DNA from: CBDULQ01 sp965368115
GTDB lineage: Bacteria > Pseudomonadota > Gammaproteobacteria > SZUA-229
DNA: 19,884 nucleotides
Direction of reading: 5' to 3'
NCBI GenBank assembly: GCA_965368115.1
Contig: CBDULQ010000039.1
Span: 1-19,884 of the forward strand
Numbering within the stretch: position 1 is the first letter of the stretch; every line of letters starts with the position of its first letter. Below, piece by piece: positions 1-7,932 of this stretch. The notes beneath the pieces were generated by a model. It worked only from the letters and a program-made list of their open reading frames with translations. It was not told the origin of the DNA and made no database searches. The position numbers were made by a program, and so were the translations under genes.

Positions 1-1072
1 GTTCACCACAGCCTTCCCCGTTGGACAGGGTCAGCGCTGCCATATTGCCCTGCCGATCAATGATACTGAAATGCGTTGTCCCCCGATAAGCGCGCGCCCG
101 ATCACGGATATCCTGTTGATATTCCGCGAGCAAATCCGCCTGCAATAAATCCTGTAAACGATCCAGGTGATGACCATGATCGAGCCGCGCCTGCTGCGTC
201 AATTCCAGCGCCAGCATCAGCGCCTGTACATGCTCGAAACTGTCGGGACTGTAGTCGGACGGGTCAAGCTGTTCCAGCAACTGCATGGCAAATGCGATCA
301 GCACACCACCGGACGACGGCGGCGGATTGCTCAGCACCGTCCAGTCTCGATAACCGAACTGCAACGGTCGGCGTCGAATACATTCGTAAGTCCGCAAATC
401 TTCTGCACTGAGCAAACCACCTGCGGCACTGGCGCTGACGATCTGTTCTGCAATCTCACCTTCATAAAACAGGCGCTCGCCCTCGATTGCGATACTCTCC
501 AGCGAATCGGCCAACTCGGCATGATGATAGCGATCGCCGGCCGCCAGCAAACCACTTGATGCCTGTCCTGCATAGATCGCACGACATCCCGCCTGATGCA
601 GAAAAATGGGCGATACGATATCCAGGATATAGGCCTGAAAGGCGTTAACCTCGATACCTTCGCGGCAATACGTCAACGCCGGTGACACCAGCTCGCGCAT
701 CGGCATACTGGCCAGGTCGCGATGCACCTGAAACAGACCGCGTACCACACCGGGCACCGCTACCGAGGCCTGCCCGATATGAAACTCCTGGCGGGTTGTT
801 CCGAAATCGGCGAGGATGGGCCGAAAATCCAGGTCTGTCGTGTTCCTGCGCCCGGGGGTCTGCACAAAGAAGTCATACACGACCGCCCCGCCGCGGGCCG
901 GGCGGGCCAGTAAAAACCCACCACCGCCCGGTGAGGCCAGCACCGGTTCCGCCACACAGGCGGTATAACATGCGGCGATCGCCGCATCGAATGCGTTACC
1001 TCCGTCGACCAGTACCTCTTCCGCCGCTCTGGCAGTGAGTTCGTGACCGGCCGCAACAATACCTTTTGCCAT
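1..1072 (-). CDS. ggt: Gamma-glutamyltransferase family protein, 5' part only (runs off left edge)
   Basis: I translated the minus strand from ATG at 1072-1070; the frame stays open for 357 codons to the window edge, so the C-terminus is missing. The family makes an autocleaved Ntn-hydrolase that transfers or hydrolyses gamma-glutamyl groups of glutathione and related compounds. Visible marks: GIVAAGHELTARAAEEVL at the N-terminus, GGNAFDAAIAA, a glycine-rich GGGGF, PPPSSGGV, and GTTHFSIIDRQGN near residue 331. The first Thr of TTHFS (Thr332) should be the cleavage site and nucleophile, so only the start of the small subunit is present. No signal peptide is seen: the family fold begins at residue 4, which suggests a cytoplasmic enzyme, unlike the exported E. 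coli Ggt. It is divergent from the guanine deaminase gene, with only 38 bp between them. Family call is firm; substrate is unknown. Confidence 0.9.
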   Translation of the reverse strand, partial: MAKGIVAAGHELTARAAEEVLVDGGNAFDAAIAACYTACVAEPVLASPGGGGFLLARPARGGAVVYDFFVQTPGRRNTTDLDFRPILADFGTTRQEFHIGQASVAVPGVVRGLFQVHRDLASMPMRELVSPALTYCREGIEVNAFQAYILDIVSPIFLHQAGCRAIYAGQASSGLLAAGDRYHHAELADSLESIAIEGERLFYEGEIAEQIVSASAAGGLLSAEDLRTYECIRRRPLQFGYRDWTVLSNPPPSSGGVLIAFAMQLLEQLDPSDYSPDSFEHVQALMLALELTQQARLDHGHHLDRLQDLLQADLLAEYQQDIRDRARAYRGTTHFSIIDRQGNMAALTLSNGEGCGE

Positions 1073-1110
1073 TTGGTTTTCACTTCAATATCATGATGAT
1101 GCAATGATAC

Positions 1111-1602
1111 ATGCGAGTACGCCTGGTGGCTTCCGAACAGGATCAAAAATATATTAGTCAGGCCCTGGCCCTGGCCCGGCAATCAGTACAACAGGGCGGT
1201 GGACCGTTTGCCGCCATCATCGTAAAAGACGACCGGATCATCGGCCAGGGCAGCAATCAGGTAACCCTGAGCAATGACCCGACGGCCCATGCAGAAGTGA
1301 GTGCAATTCGGGAAGCCTGCCGACATATCGAGAATTTTGATCTTGGTGGTAGTGTAATATACGCAAGTTGCGAACCCTGCCCGATGTGTTACGCCGCCAT
1401 TCACTGGTCAAGAATTGAGCGTATTGTTTATGCCGCCAGCACACAGGATGCGGCCAGCGCCGGTTTTGATGACCAGGTCATCGCCGACGAAATTTGCCGA
1501 CCTTATGACCAACGTTCGATCAGTGTCGAGCAGATCGAATGCGAGCACCGCCTGGACAGTTTCGAACTGTGGAATAACAAGACGGACCGTATCGATTATT
1601 GA
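1111..1602 (+). CDS. guaD: Guanine deaminase, cytidine-deaminase fold (GuaD-like)
   Basis: 163-residue protein, close to the roughly 156 residues of Bacillus GuaD. It should hydrolyse guanine to xanthine and ammonia in purine salvage. The zinc site is visible: HAE at residues 60-62 (His60 ligand, Glu62 proton shuttle) and CEPCPMC with ligands Cys90 and Cys93. Stretches typical of GuaD rather than of tRNA or cytosine deaminases are GGPFAAIIVKD, SNDPTAHAEVSAIR and DAASAGFDD. The start is not fully certain: ATG 1111 has no clear Shine-Dalgarno, and GTG at 1126 is possible. A weak inverted repeat (TGAGTA/TACTCA, 1600-1618) covers the stop, without a T run. Another nucleoside or base deaminase of the same family is the main alternative. 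Confidence 0.88.
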   Translation: MRVRLVASEQDQKYISQALALARQSVQQGGGPFAAIIVKDDRIIGQGSNQVTLSNDPTAHAEVSAIREACRHIENFDLGGSVIYASCEPCPMCYAAIHWSRIERIVYAASTQDAASAGFDDQVIADEICRPYDQRSISVEQIECEHRLDSFELWNNKTDRIDY

Positions 1603-1668
1603 GTACGTTTAATACTCATGAATAACTGAAAATTTTTCAAAGGCTTGCATCTGCCAGCTTAGTTAAAA

Positions 1669-1684
1669 TGTGATCAATTGCTCA
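1669..1684 (+). promoter_or_regulatory. Possible Crp half-site upstream of the SH3 gene
   Basis: AAATGTGATC matches the left half of the Crp consensus exactly, with TGTGA at 1669-1673. The right half (GCTCA, 1680-1684) matches TCACA at only 3 of 5 positions. A -10-like TATGAT follows at 1697-1702. The window encodes a Crp with conserved DNA-contact residues, so binding is possible, but one good half-site is weak evidence. Confidence 0.25.
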
Positions 1685-1745
1685 ACCGATTTAGAGTATG
1701 ATCAGTACCATTGAATCGCAATCGAAAATAGCCAGTATTAATCAA

Positions 1746-2432
1746 ATGACTTATTTAAAACGTATTACCTGTATCGTGTCTCTCCTGCTGCTGTTCATTT
1801 CCACCCCCGGCTTTGCCGAGACGACGCTATACGTCAGCGACGACCTGACCATCCCCATGCGCAGCGGAACCACCAACCGCCACAAGATCCTGAAGTTTCT
1901 CGACAGCGGCACCGCAGTCAAGCTGCTGGAAAAAACCGACGATGAAAGCTATGCTCGCATTCAGCTTGACGACGGCAAGGAAGGCTGGGTAAAGATGGAG
2001 CACCTGATGAACACGCCTAGCGCTCGCGACCGCCTGGTCACCGCAAACCAGAAGCTCGATTCACGTATGGATGAAATCCGCTCCCTCAAGGACACTATCA
2101 GCGATCTGAAAAATCAGAATAGCGAACTGGAACAGGCTCGGCAAAAACTGCAGCAACAGAACAGTTCACTGGAACAAACGCTGGCCGAATTGCGCCGGAC
2201 CGCTGCCCAGCCCATCGCCATACATGAAGAGAACAAACAGTTGCAGACCAAAATCGACGAGCTGAGCGAAACCAATCAGCAGCTGGTGGCAGAAAACGCC
2301 AACCTCAACGACAACAGTCTGAAAGAATGGTTTATCATCGGCGCCGCCGTAGCCATCGGCAGCCTGATACTGGGTTTGATTATTCCCAATATCCGCTGGC
2401 GCAAAAAAGACAGCTGGGCCGGCAGTTTCTAG
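1746..2432 (+). CDS. SH3-domain, coiled-coil, membrane-anchored protein (YgiM/TIGR04211-like)
   Basis: 228 residues from ATG 1746. This start gives a normal signal peptide (MTYLKR, hydrophobic core, cut after PGFA near residue 24). ATG 1698 in the same frame would add 16 residues and spoil it. Residues 25-90 form a bacterial SH3 domain (TLYVSDDL, MRSG, YARIQLDDGKEGWV). About residues 95-190 are rich in Q, E, L and N and predict a long coiled coil. A membrane helix lies at about 195-216 (EWFIIGAAVAIGSLILGL), followed by a basic tail RWRKK. Topology is therefore an SH3 head and coiled coil outside the cytoplasm, anchored at the C-terminus. The family is widespread in gammaproteobacteria without a proven function; a cell-envelope role is inferred from the SH3 domain. 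Confidence 0.82.
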   Translation: MTYLKRITCIVSLLLLFISTPGFAETTLYVSDDLTIPMRSGTTNRHKILKFLDSGTAVKLLEKTDDESYARIQLDDGKEGWVKMEHLMNTPSARDRLVTANQKLDSRMDEIRSLKDTISDLKNQNSELEQARQKLQQQNSSLEQTLAELRRTAAQPIAIHEENKQLQTKIDELSETNQQLVAENANLNDNSLKEWFIIGAAVAIGSLILGLIIPNIRWRKKDSWAGSF

Positions 2433-2750
2433 ATTCGACCGGCTGATTGAAAAGGCCCGATCTCAAATAACACGCTCGACCGACAATGGCGGCGGCCTCA
2501 ACCGGCCGTCGTATCGAGTCGACCTCCACACCTTCTGTACCGCCCCTGACCGCAGCCAGTATCCGAACAATCGGTACAGCTCTGCCCCGGATTCCCGCCT
2601 GACATCGCTTCGGCTTTTATTTTCAATAACTTAGGCTTACACCTTTCGGAGCAGTGACAAGCTGAACAGAGTCTGCTTTCCCACCAGCAAACGCGGGAAT
2701 TACTTCTATACTTTAAAGAGTCGTATCCACCCTTTTTTCGGGAGGTTGTC
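2433..2750. other. 318-bp non-coding gap before the small HExxH gene
   Basis: No gene is supported here on either strand. A GC-rich hairpin lies at 2489-2512 (nine pairs including two G-T, loop TCAACC) without a T run. An 8-bp perfect inverted repeat ATTCCCGC/GCGGGAAT (2591-2598 and 2693-2700) encloses about 94 nt; one such repeat is expected by chance in this length. TATACT at 2707-2712 is a fair -10 hexamer, but no good -35 precedes it. A strong Shine-Dalgarno GGGAGG (2740-2745) sits five bases before ATG 2751. Confidence 0.5.
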
Positions 2751-3164
2751 ATGACTGAACTGGTACTAACTCTGTTGATCTGGATTGGCTCAAATTCGAG
2801 CTACGAAGCGCCGGTGAATCTACCTAACCTGGTGTTCACCAACGAACACAATATGTGCGCGATGTACGGCATCAACCAGAAAAAACGCTGTGAAGATATG
2901 CGGCTACGTGGTTTCTTCGATAAAAAATTGAGCATTTTTATGCGTGACGACTTCGACCTGAATAATCCACACCATCAGTCGCAACTCTTACACGAACTCG
3001 TCCACTACGTTCAGTTTAAAAACATGAAAGATACGCACTACTGTCTCGGCTCACTGGAACTCGAAGCCTACGACCTACAGGACAAATGGAGAAGTCGCCA
3101 CGGTCTACAACCCGTACTGGCCGACTTTAACAGACTGATGCTGGAAGCATCCTGCAGTAGTTGA
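2751..3164 (+). CDS. Small putative zinc metallopeptidase-like protein with HExxH motif
   Basis: 137 residues with a strong GGGAGG ribosome-binding site, so this ORF is very likely translated. The N-terminus (MTELVLTLLIWIGSNSSYEA) resembles a signal peptide or anchor, so the protein is probably exported. LLHELVHYVQF contains HELVH (His81, Glu82, His85), the zinc-binding and catalytic motif of many metallopeptidases. About 20 residues later LELEAYDLQ offers Glu103 or Glu105 as a third ligand, the usual gluzincin-like spacing for minimal proteins. Four cysteines (36, 47, 98, 135) could form disulfides if periplasmic. I do not recognise a named family; it resembles short proteobacterial DUF proteins with HELVHxxQ. 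Proteolytic activity is an inference. The lipoprotein gene starts 72 bp downstream on the same strand. Confidence 0.72.
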   Translation: MTELVLTLLIWIGSNSSYEAPVNLPNLVFTNEHNMCAMYGINQKKRCEDMRLRGFFDKKLSIFMRDDFDLNNPHHQSQLLHELVHYVQFKNMKDTHYCLGSLELEAYDLQDKWRSRHGLQPVLADFNRLMLEASCSS

Positions 3165-3236
3165 ATAGCTGGACTGATTCGGCCCAAGTCCTGCAACCCG
3201 ATAAAAACCTGTACAGAAAATAGTTTTCGGTAACTT

Positions 3237-4211
3237 ATGATCGATTTCTCCAGCCTGTCCCGCAGGATGTCAATACTCATTCCAGGCATACTTATACTGT
3301 TCATCTCATCGTGCAGCCAGCCTTCTTATGAAGTATTCAGAGTAGGCACTAATTTGTGGCCGGGTTACGAACCTTTGTACCTGGCCAGAAGCAACGGCTA
3401 CTATCCGGACAATATTCGCCTGGTGGAATACCCTAACGCAACCGAAGTATTGCGCGCTTTCCGCAACAACTCTCTGGAAGCTGCGGCACTGACTCTTGAC
3501 GAAATACTGGTTCTCAGGGAATACGACATCCCCGTTTCCATCATCCTGGTCACGGATATTTCAGAAGGCGGCGACGTCATTGTCGCTAGCACAGATATCA
3601 AGGATATAAAACAGCTTCAGGGTAGAAGCGTTGGCGTAGAGAGCGGAGCACTTGGCGCTTATATGATCACCCGCGCTCTGGAAATCAACGATGTTCCACT
3701 ATCCAGCCTCAAAATCAAACATATGGGTGTAGAACAGCATAAACAGGCGTTTATTGACGGCAAAGTGGATGCCGTGGTCACCTTCGAGCCGGTGCGCACT
3801 CAACTCGTCGAAGCTGGTGGCCATATTATATTTTCCAGCCGCGACATTCCCGGCGAAATCGTCGACGTCATCGTGGTGCATAACCAATTTCTTGAAAAAC
3901 ACCATTCCATAATCCAGACATTGATAGATGGCTGGTTCAAGGCTGTAAGCGACATCAAAGAGAAGCCTGAAGTGTCGGCGGCAACAATATCTGAACGATT
4001 ACAGATTACACCTGCCCAGGTCCGCGCCAGCTACGAAGAACTGCTGCTTCCATCCAGAAAAGAAAATACTTACATGCTGGACACCGACAAACCTGCGCTC
4101 GACCAGAATATTAACCGGCTCAAGAAAATAATGGTCGAACATAACATTATCCGTAGCGACACTCCTGTTGATAACCTGGTGGTCGATACTTTCGTTTCAC
4201 ATCCCGACTAG
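3237..4211 (+). CDS. Periplasmic substrate-binding lipoprotein, NMT1/SsuA type
   Basis: 324 residues. The N-terminus carries a lipoprotein signal ending ILFISSC, with Cys26 as the acylated residue; ATG at 3267 (Met11) is an alternative start. The mature part has the type 2 periplasmic-binding fold of the NMT1/THI5/SsuA group: VGTNLWPGYEPLYLAR, NATEVLRAFRNNSLEAAALTLDE, GRSVGVESGALGAYM, and DGKVDAVVTFEPVRTQL. Family members bind sulfonates, nitrate, pyrimidine precursors or other small ligands. No ABC permease or ATPase gene is nearby. Instead the next gene, 16 bp downstream, is a hybrid sensor kinase, so the likely role is to present a ligand to the kinase, as TorT does for TorS or LuxP for LuxQ. 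This role is inferred from gene order and the ligand cannot be read from the sequence. Confidence 0.87.
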   Translation: MIDFSSLSRRMSILIPGILILFISSCSQPSYEVFRVGTNLWPGYEPLYLARSNGYYPDNIRLVEYPNATEVLRAFRNNSLEAAALTLDEILVLREYDIPVSIILVTDISEGGDVIVASTDIKDIKQLQGRSVGVESGALGAYMITRALEINDVPLSSLKIKHMGVEQHKQAFIDGKVDAVVTFEPVRTQLVEAGGHIIFSSRDIPGEIVDVIVVHNQFLEKHHSIIQTLIDGWFKAVSDIKEKPEVSAATISERLQITPAQVRASYEELLLPSRKENTYMLDTDKPALDQNINRLKKIMVEHNIIRSDTPVDNLVVDTFVSHPD

Positions 4212-4227
4212 ACGAACGCAAATCGCC

Positions 4228-7200
4228 ATGATTACTCGCTACAAGCTCGGTTTAACACTCCCAATTGTACTGGGTAGCTTTGCTATCGTGATAACTGTGT
4301 TCGCATATATGATCAACGTATTGACCATTGAAGAGCGGGTCAGTAAACAGAAAAAATATGAAGCCGCCAGCACACTCAACATGATGCAGTCGATTTATGA
4401 GCGCCTGGTTAAAGAAGAAAAATGGAGTGAAATACGTAGCATTGCTTCGACACTGGCATCAAGGCCGGACATCGAAAACGTCGTTGCCACATCCAGCGAC
4501 GGCACCATACTTACTTCTTTCAGCCATAGCGATCTATACAAAAATTGGGCACAAACCGGCCTGAACCTGGAATCGGAATATATCGATGAAGTTACTCGAA
4601 AGCGAACAACGACAATTCACGATCACCCTGATAATTCCCTGCTTGAAGGCTACACCAGCCTTTGCCCCTCTACAAATGCGTTAACCGCAACGACACCGGA
4701 ATGCGGCTTTATTTATATCAAGATCAATCCGCGCATCGACATTGCTCGTGAGACAGCTTCACTACAACAACAGGCCACGATCACGGGACTCGGCATCTCA
4801 TTCATCGCCAGCTTGCTATGGCTGTTTATTCACAAGCTTGTTACCGAGCGCACAAGACACCTGGTTAATGTGCTGGACGGTTTCGTAAAAGGTCATCGAG
4901 GAACCAAAGCCAATCTTTCCGGGAACGACGAGATTGCTCATCTCGGCAACGCCATTGATGAATCTCTTGATGCGATAGAAAAACAGGAAATCAGGCTACA
5001 GGAGAAAGAAGCGTTTCAACGCGCCGTCATGGATAGCGCCAGCAAATACGGCATTCTTGCCCTGGGCAAAGACGGCCGAGTTACTTTTGCCAACAAGTAC
5101 ATGGAAAAACTGACCGGATACAGCATGGAAGAGATTTTCACCGGGGCAACAAATCCTGGTGACTGGCACCTGATAGAGGAGATGGAAGAAGCCAGCAAAC
5201 AACTCAGCAAGGAACTTGGCCGACAAGTCGAACCCGGCGCAGAGTTGTTTTTCGCCAAGCCACTGGCTGGACAAACTTATGAAGCAGAATGGACACTGGT
5301 TCAGAAAAGCGGCAAGCACGTGCCCATTTCACTGATTCTGAACCCGGTCAAAGACAGCTGCGGAGAAGTAGCAGGTATCATGGGCATGGCGACTGACATT
5401 TCACTTCGCAAACAGGCCGAACAAGCCATCAAGGATAGCGAGCAACGGGTGCGTGCCGTCTTAAACGCGGCGAATGACGTGATTATCACCACCGATGCAA
5501 AAGGCATGATTACCAGTTGTAATCCAGCCGTCCATCATTTACTTGGCTATCACCCCAGCGAACTACAAAACAGAAGCATCGATACCATTCTGGCTAATGC
5601 CGCATTGTTCCATGATACCGAAGACCCCATATCAGAGCATATTGACGAGAACCTGGATTTCAACCCGGTGTATGAAGTTGTGTGCATTGCGAAGCATGGA
5701 GAAGAACTACCGATAGAACTATCCATAAGCCATTACTTTATCGGTGATAATTATTACCATACCGGTATCTTCCGCGATATTAGCGAACGCAAAAAACAGG
5801 AACAGGAGATCATCGATGCCATGGGACGCGCCGAACAGGCGAACAGGGCAAAGACCGCTTTCCTGGCCACCATGAGCCACGAAATTCGTACACCATTGAA
5901 CGGCATGCTCGGCATGGCACAGATTCTCAATGGTACCCAACTCGATCAGAAACAGAAAGATTACGTCGAAATTATTCTGAATTCAGGGAACACTCTGCTG
6001 AGGCAGATTAATGACATTCTAGACCTGTCAAAAATTGAAGCGGACAAGATCGAAATCGAGGAAACCACCTTTAATTTTGCAGAGACCTGCGAATCAGCCA
6101 TTCAACTCATGCAGGGCAACGCCAGCGACAAAGGTGTTGGCCTGGAAATGACATTCAGCTGCGTTCCTCCGGAGGTCGTCATTGGAGATAGTTACCGCAT
6201 CAGGCAAATTCTGCTTAACCTGATCGGCAATGCGATCAAATTTACCAGCAAAGGCAAAGTTGAACTAGAAATCGACTGCCGGCCATCCGATGAAAATTAC
6301 AGCCATATTATTTTCCGGGTAAAAGATACAGGTATCGGTATTGCAGAAGAAAAACTGGCTCAGTTATTTAATCCATTTACTCAGGCTGATCAGAGCACCA
6401 CTCGAAAATACGGGGGCAGCGGCCTGGGCCTGTCGATTTGCAAACGACTCGCCAATCTAATGAATGCCGACCTCAGAGTGGAGTCTGAATACGGAAAAGG
6501 CACCACCGTCATTTTTGAAATCGATCTGGAAATCGGTGAGTCACCTGTCGATATAAAACCGCGACTGACGACGACGCCGGATTCACGTTTCAATGGCAAA
6601 GTGCTGCTGGTCGAAGACAATGAAACCAATCTACTGGTCGCACGATCGATGCTAACAAAGATGGGCATAGACGTCGTCAGTGTTGGAAATGGACAACAGG
6701 CAATTGATGCATTCAATTCAGATACATTCGACCTGATACTCATGGATTGCCAGATGCCGGTTCTGGACGGCTACCAGGCCACCCAGGTCATTCGCAAAAC
6801 CGGTTCGAAGATACCCATTCTGGCACTGACCGCCAATGTATTCAACGAGGACATCCAGCGTTGTCATGAAGCCGGCATGGACGACTGCATACATAAACCC
6901 ATCGACAACCAGAAACTGCGCGACAAGCTGGCCGAGTACCTGGACTTTAATGGCTCCAGCATCACAATAGATGACACCCCGGACATACAAAGGGAACATA
7001 ATTCTCGAGCAGAAGGCATCGATACCGGCCTGCTCGATACCCTACGCAAATCCATGGGCAACATGTTCCAGCAATTGATTCCCGCTTATCTTGAAGATAC
7101 TGAAAAATACTTCCAGCAGATCGATGACCTGCTCGACGAACAGAAATATCGAGACCTGGAACGAATCGCACACTCGCTGAAATCAAGCAGCCGCAACGTA

Positions 7201-7362
7201 GGCGCATCTTCACTGGGTGATATCGCTGAGCGCATGGAACATGCACTCAAGGAGGATCGAGTCGATCTGTTCGCCAGCTTGAGACCCGAAGCAGAGCGCC
7301 TGTTTTCGTCGGCCAGAAAGCAGCTACTCGAATATAATCGCCAGGATCTGGAAGCATCCTGA
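4228..7362 (+). CDS. Hybrid sensor histidine kinase: periplasmic sensor, HAMP, two PAS, HisKA, HATPase, receiver, HPt
   Basis: 1044 residues from ATG 4228, just after the lipoprotein stop; ATG 4168 would overlap that gene and add a non-membrane leader. Order: TM1 about 7-29; periplasmic region about 30-184 with two cysteines (146, 159); TM2 about 185-204; HAMP-like linker 205-255; PAS1 about 265-395; PAS2 about 404-522; HisKA with ATMSHEIRTPLNGM (His551); HATPase with NLIGNAIKFT, DTGIGI and GGSGLGLSI; receiver with VEDNETN and LILMDCQMPV (Asp840); HPt with AHSLKSSSRN (His982). All phosphorelay residues are present, so a four-step His-Asp-His-Asp relay is expected, ending on a separate response regulator. 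None is encoded here. BarA, TorS and EvgS share this general plan. The downstream gene is convergent, leaving 20 bp with no clear terminator. Confidence 0.95.
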   Translation: MITRYKLGLTLPIVLGSFAIVITVFAYMINVLTIEERVSKQKKYEAASTLNMMQSIYERLVKEEKWSEIRSIASTLASRPDIENVVATSSDGTILTSFSHSDLYKNWAQTGLNLESEYIDEVTRKRTTTIHDHPDNSLLEGYTSLCPSTNALTATTPECGFIYIKINPRIDIARETASLQQQATITGLGISFIASLLWLFIHKLVTERTRHLVNVLDGFVKGHRGTKANLSGNDEIAHLGNAIDESLDAIEKQEIRLQEKEAFQRAVMDSASKYGILALGKDGRVTFANKYMEKLTGYSMEEIFTGATNPGDWHLIEEMEEASKQLSKELGRQVEPGAELFFAKPLAGQTYEAEWTLVQKSGKHVPISLILNPVKDSCGEVAGIMGMATDISLRKQAEQAIKDSEQRVRAVLNAANDVIITTDAKGMITSCNPAVHHLLGYHPSELQNRSIDTILANAALFHDTEDPISEHIDENLDFNPVYEVVCIAKHGEELPIELSISHYFIGDNYYHTGIFRDISERKKQEQEIIDAMGRAEQANRAKTAFLATMSHEIRTPLNGMLGMAQILNGTQLDQKQKDYVEIILNSGNTLLRQINDILDLSKIEADKIEIEETTFNFAETCESAIQLMQGNASDKGVGLEMTFSCVPPEVVIGDSYRIRQILLNLIGNAIKFTSKGKVELEIDCRPSDENYSHIIFRVKDTGIGIAEEKLAQLFNPFTQADQSTTRKYGGSGLGLSICKRLANLMNADLRVESEYGKGTTVIFEIDLEIGESPVDIKPRLTTTPDSRFNGKVLLVEDNETNLLVARSMLTKMGIDVVSVGNGQQAIDAFNSDTFDLILMDCQMPVLDGYQATQVIRKTGSKIPILALTANVFNEDIQRCHEAGMDDCIHKPIDNQKLRDKLAEYLDFNGSSITIDDTPDIQREHNSRAEGIDTGLLDTLRKSMGNMFQQLIPAYLEDTEKYFQQIDDLLDEQKYRDLERIAHSLKSSSRNVGASSLGDIAERMEHALKEDRVDLFASLRPEAERLFSSARKQLLEYNRQDLEAS

Positions 7363-7382
7363 ATGTGCCCGGCTAACAGACT

Positions 7383-7832
7383 CTAGTCTTCGTAACGGTG
7401 TTTGGATTGCAGAAAATCACGATGTGACACATGGATCAGGTCCGCAATCCGGCGGACCATATGCTCTTCATACTTATCCAGTTCTCCATCCGCGTAAGCA
7501 ACCGACCAGAGGTTGTCGATAATCTGAATTTTCTGCGGCTGGGTAAAGTGTTTGGCGATTAGATTAGTGAACTGATGATAATCGGTTGCACTGCGTCGCT
7601 CGTCTTCGGCCAGTTGGTAGAGCTCGTCAGTTTCAGCGGATGTCAGTTTGAAACGTTTTTGCAATGCAGAAAGAATAGCCTGTTTTTCCTGCTGCATAGC
7701 CTGCTCGTCCTGCATCATCATTTCAATCAGTAGTGCCGCTGTAGCCACCCGCAATTGATGCTCCTGGGCCTGTCCGGACTCAACCGACCCTGCCAGGTTA
7801 TTTTCAAAAAAATTCTTGATCGCCGATAACAT
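7383..7832 (-). CDS. TerB-like protein (tellurite-resistance TerB fold)
   Basis: 149 residues from ATG 7832; a TTG six bases further out is in frame but unlikely. The helical TerB domain is recognisable: an N-terminal acidic helix (AALLIEMMMQDEQ) and the C-terminal signature YADGELDKYEEHMVRRIADLI, whose Asp and Glu residues bind metal in this fold. It has no signal peptide, so it is cytoplasmic. The name comes from tellurite gene clusters, but isolated short TerB proteins like this have no established role, and no other ter gene is present. It lies 100 bp after speD on the same strand; a TTGACT about 50 bp upstream of the start lacks a good -10. Confidence 0.8.
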   Translation of the reverse strand: MLSAIKNFFENNLAGSVESGQAQEHQLRVATAALLIEMMMQDEQAMQQEKQAILSALQKRFKLTSAETDELYQLAEDERRSATDYHQFTNLIAKHFTQPQKIQIIDNLWSVAYADGELDKYEEHMVRRIADLIHVSHRDFLQSKHRYED

Positions 7833-7932
7833 TACCAATCGATATTCAACATCAAAGCATTAGAAGAAACAGAAGGCAGTCAACAGCTTACCTGCCCTGA
7901 GACGGTGATGCCGTGCACTAAATTAAAGCGAA

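Noticed and set aside
2591..2700. Closing helix of a riboswitch (ATTCCCGC with GCGGGAAT)
   Set aside because: About one 8-bp inverted repeat is expected by chance in this gap, and no known riboswitch core such as the c-di-GMP motif was recognised.
2498..2752. Cysteine-rich 84-residue minus-strand frame in the gap before the HExxH gene
   Set aside because: No ribosome-binding site, start is the antisense of the plus-strand start codon, and composition looks like chance; nothing supports translation.
7839..7932. Promoter for the TerB-like gene (TTGACT)
   Set aside because: No acceptable -10 at 16-18 bp; left unannotated.
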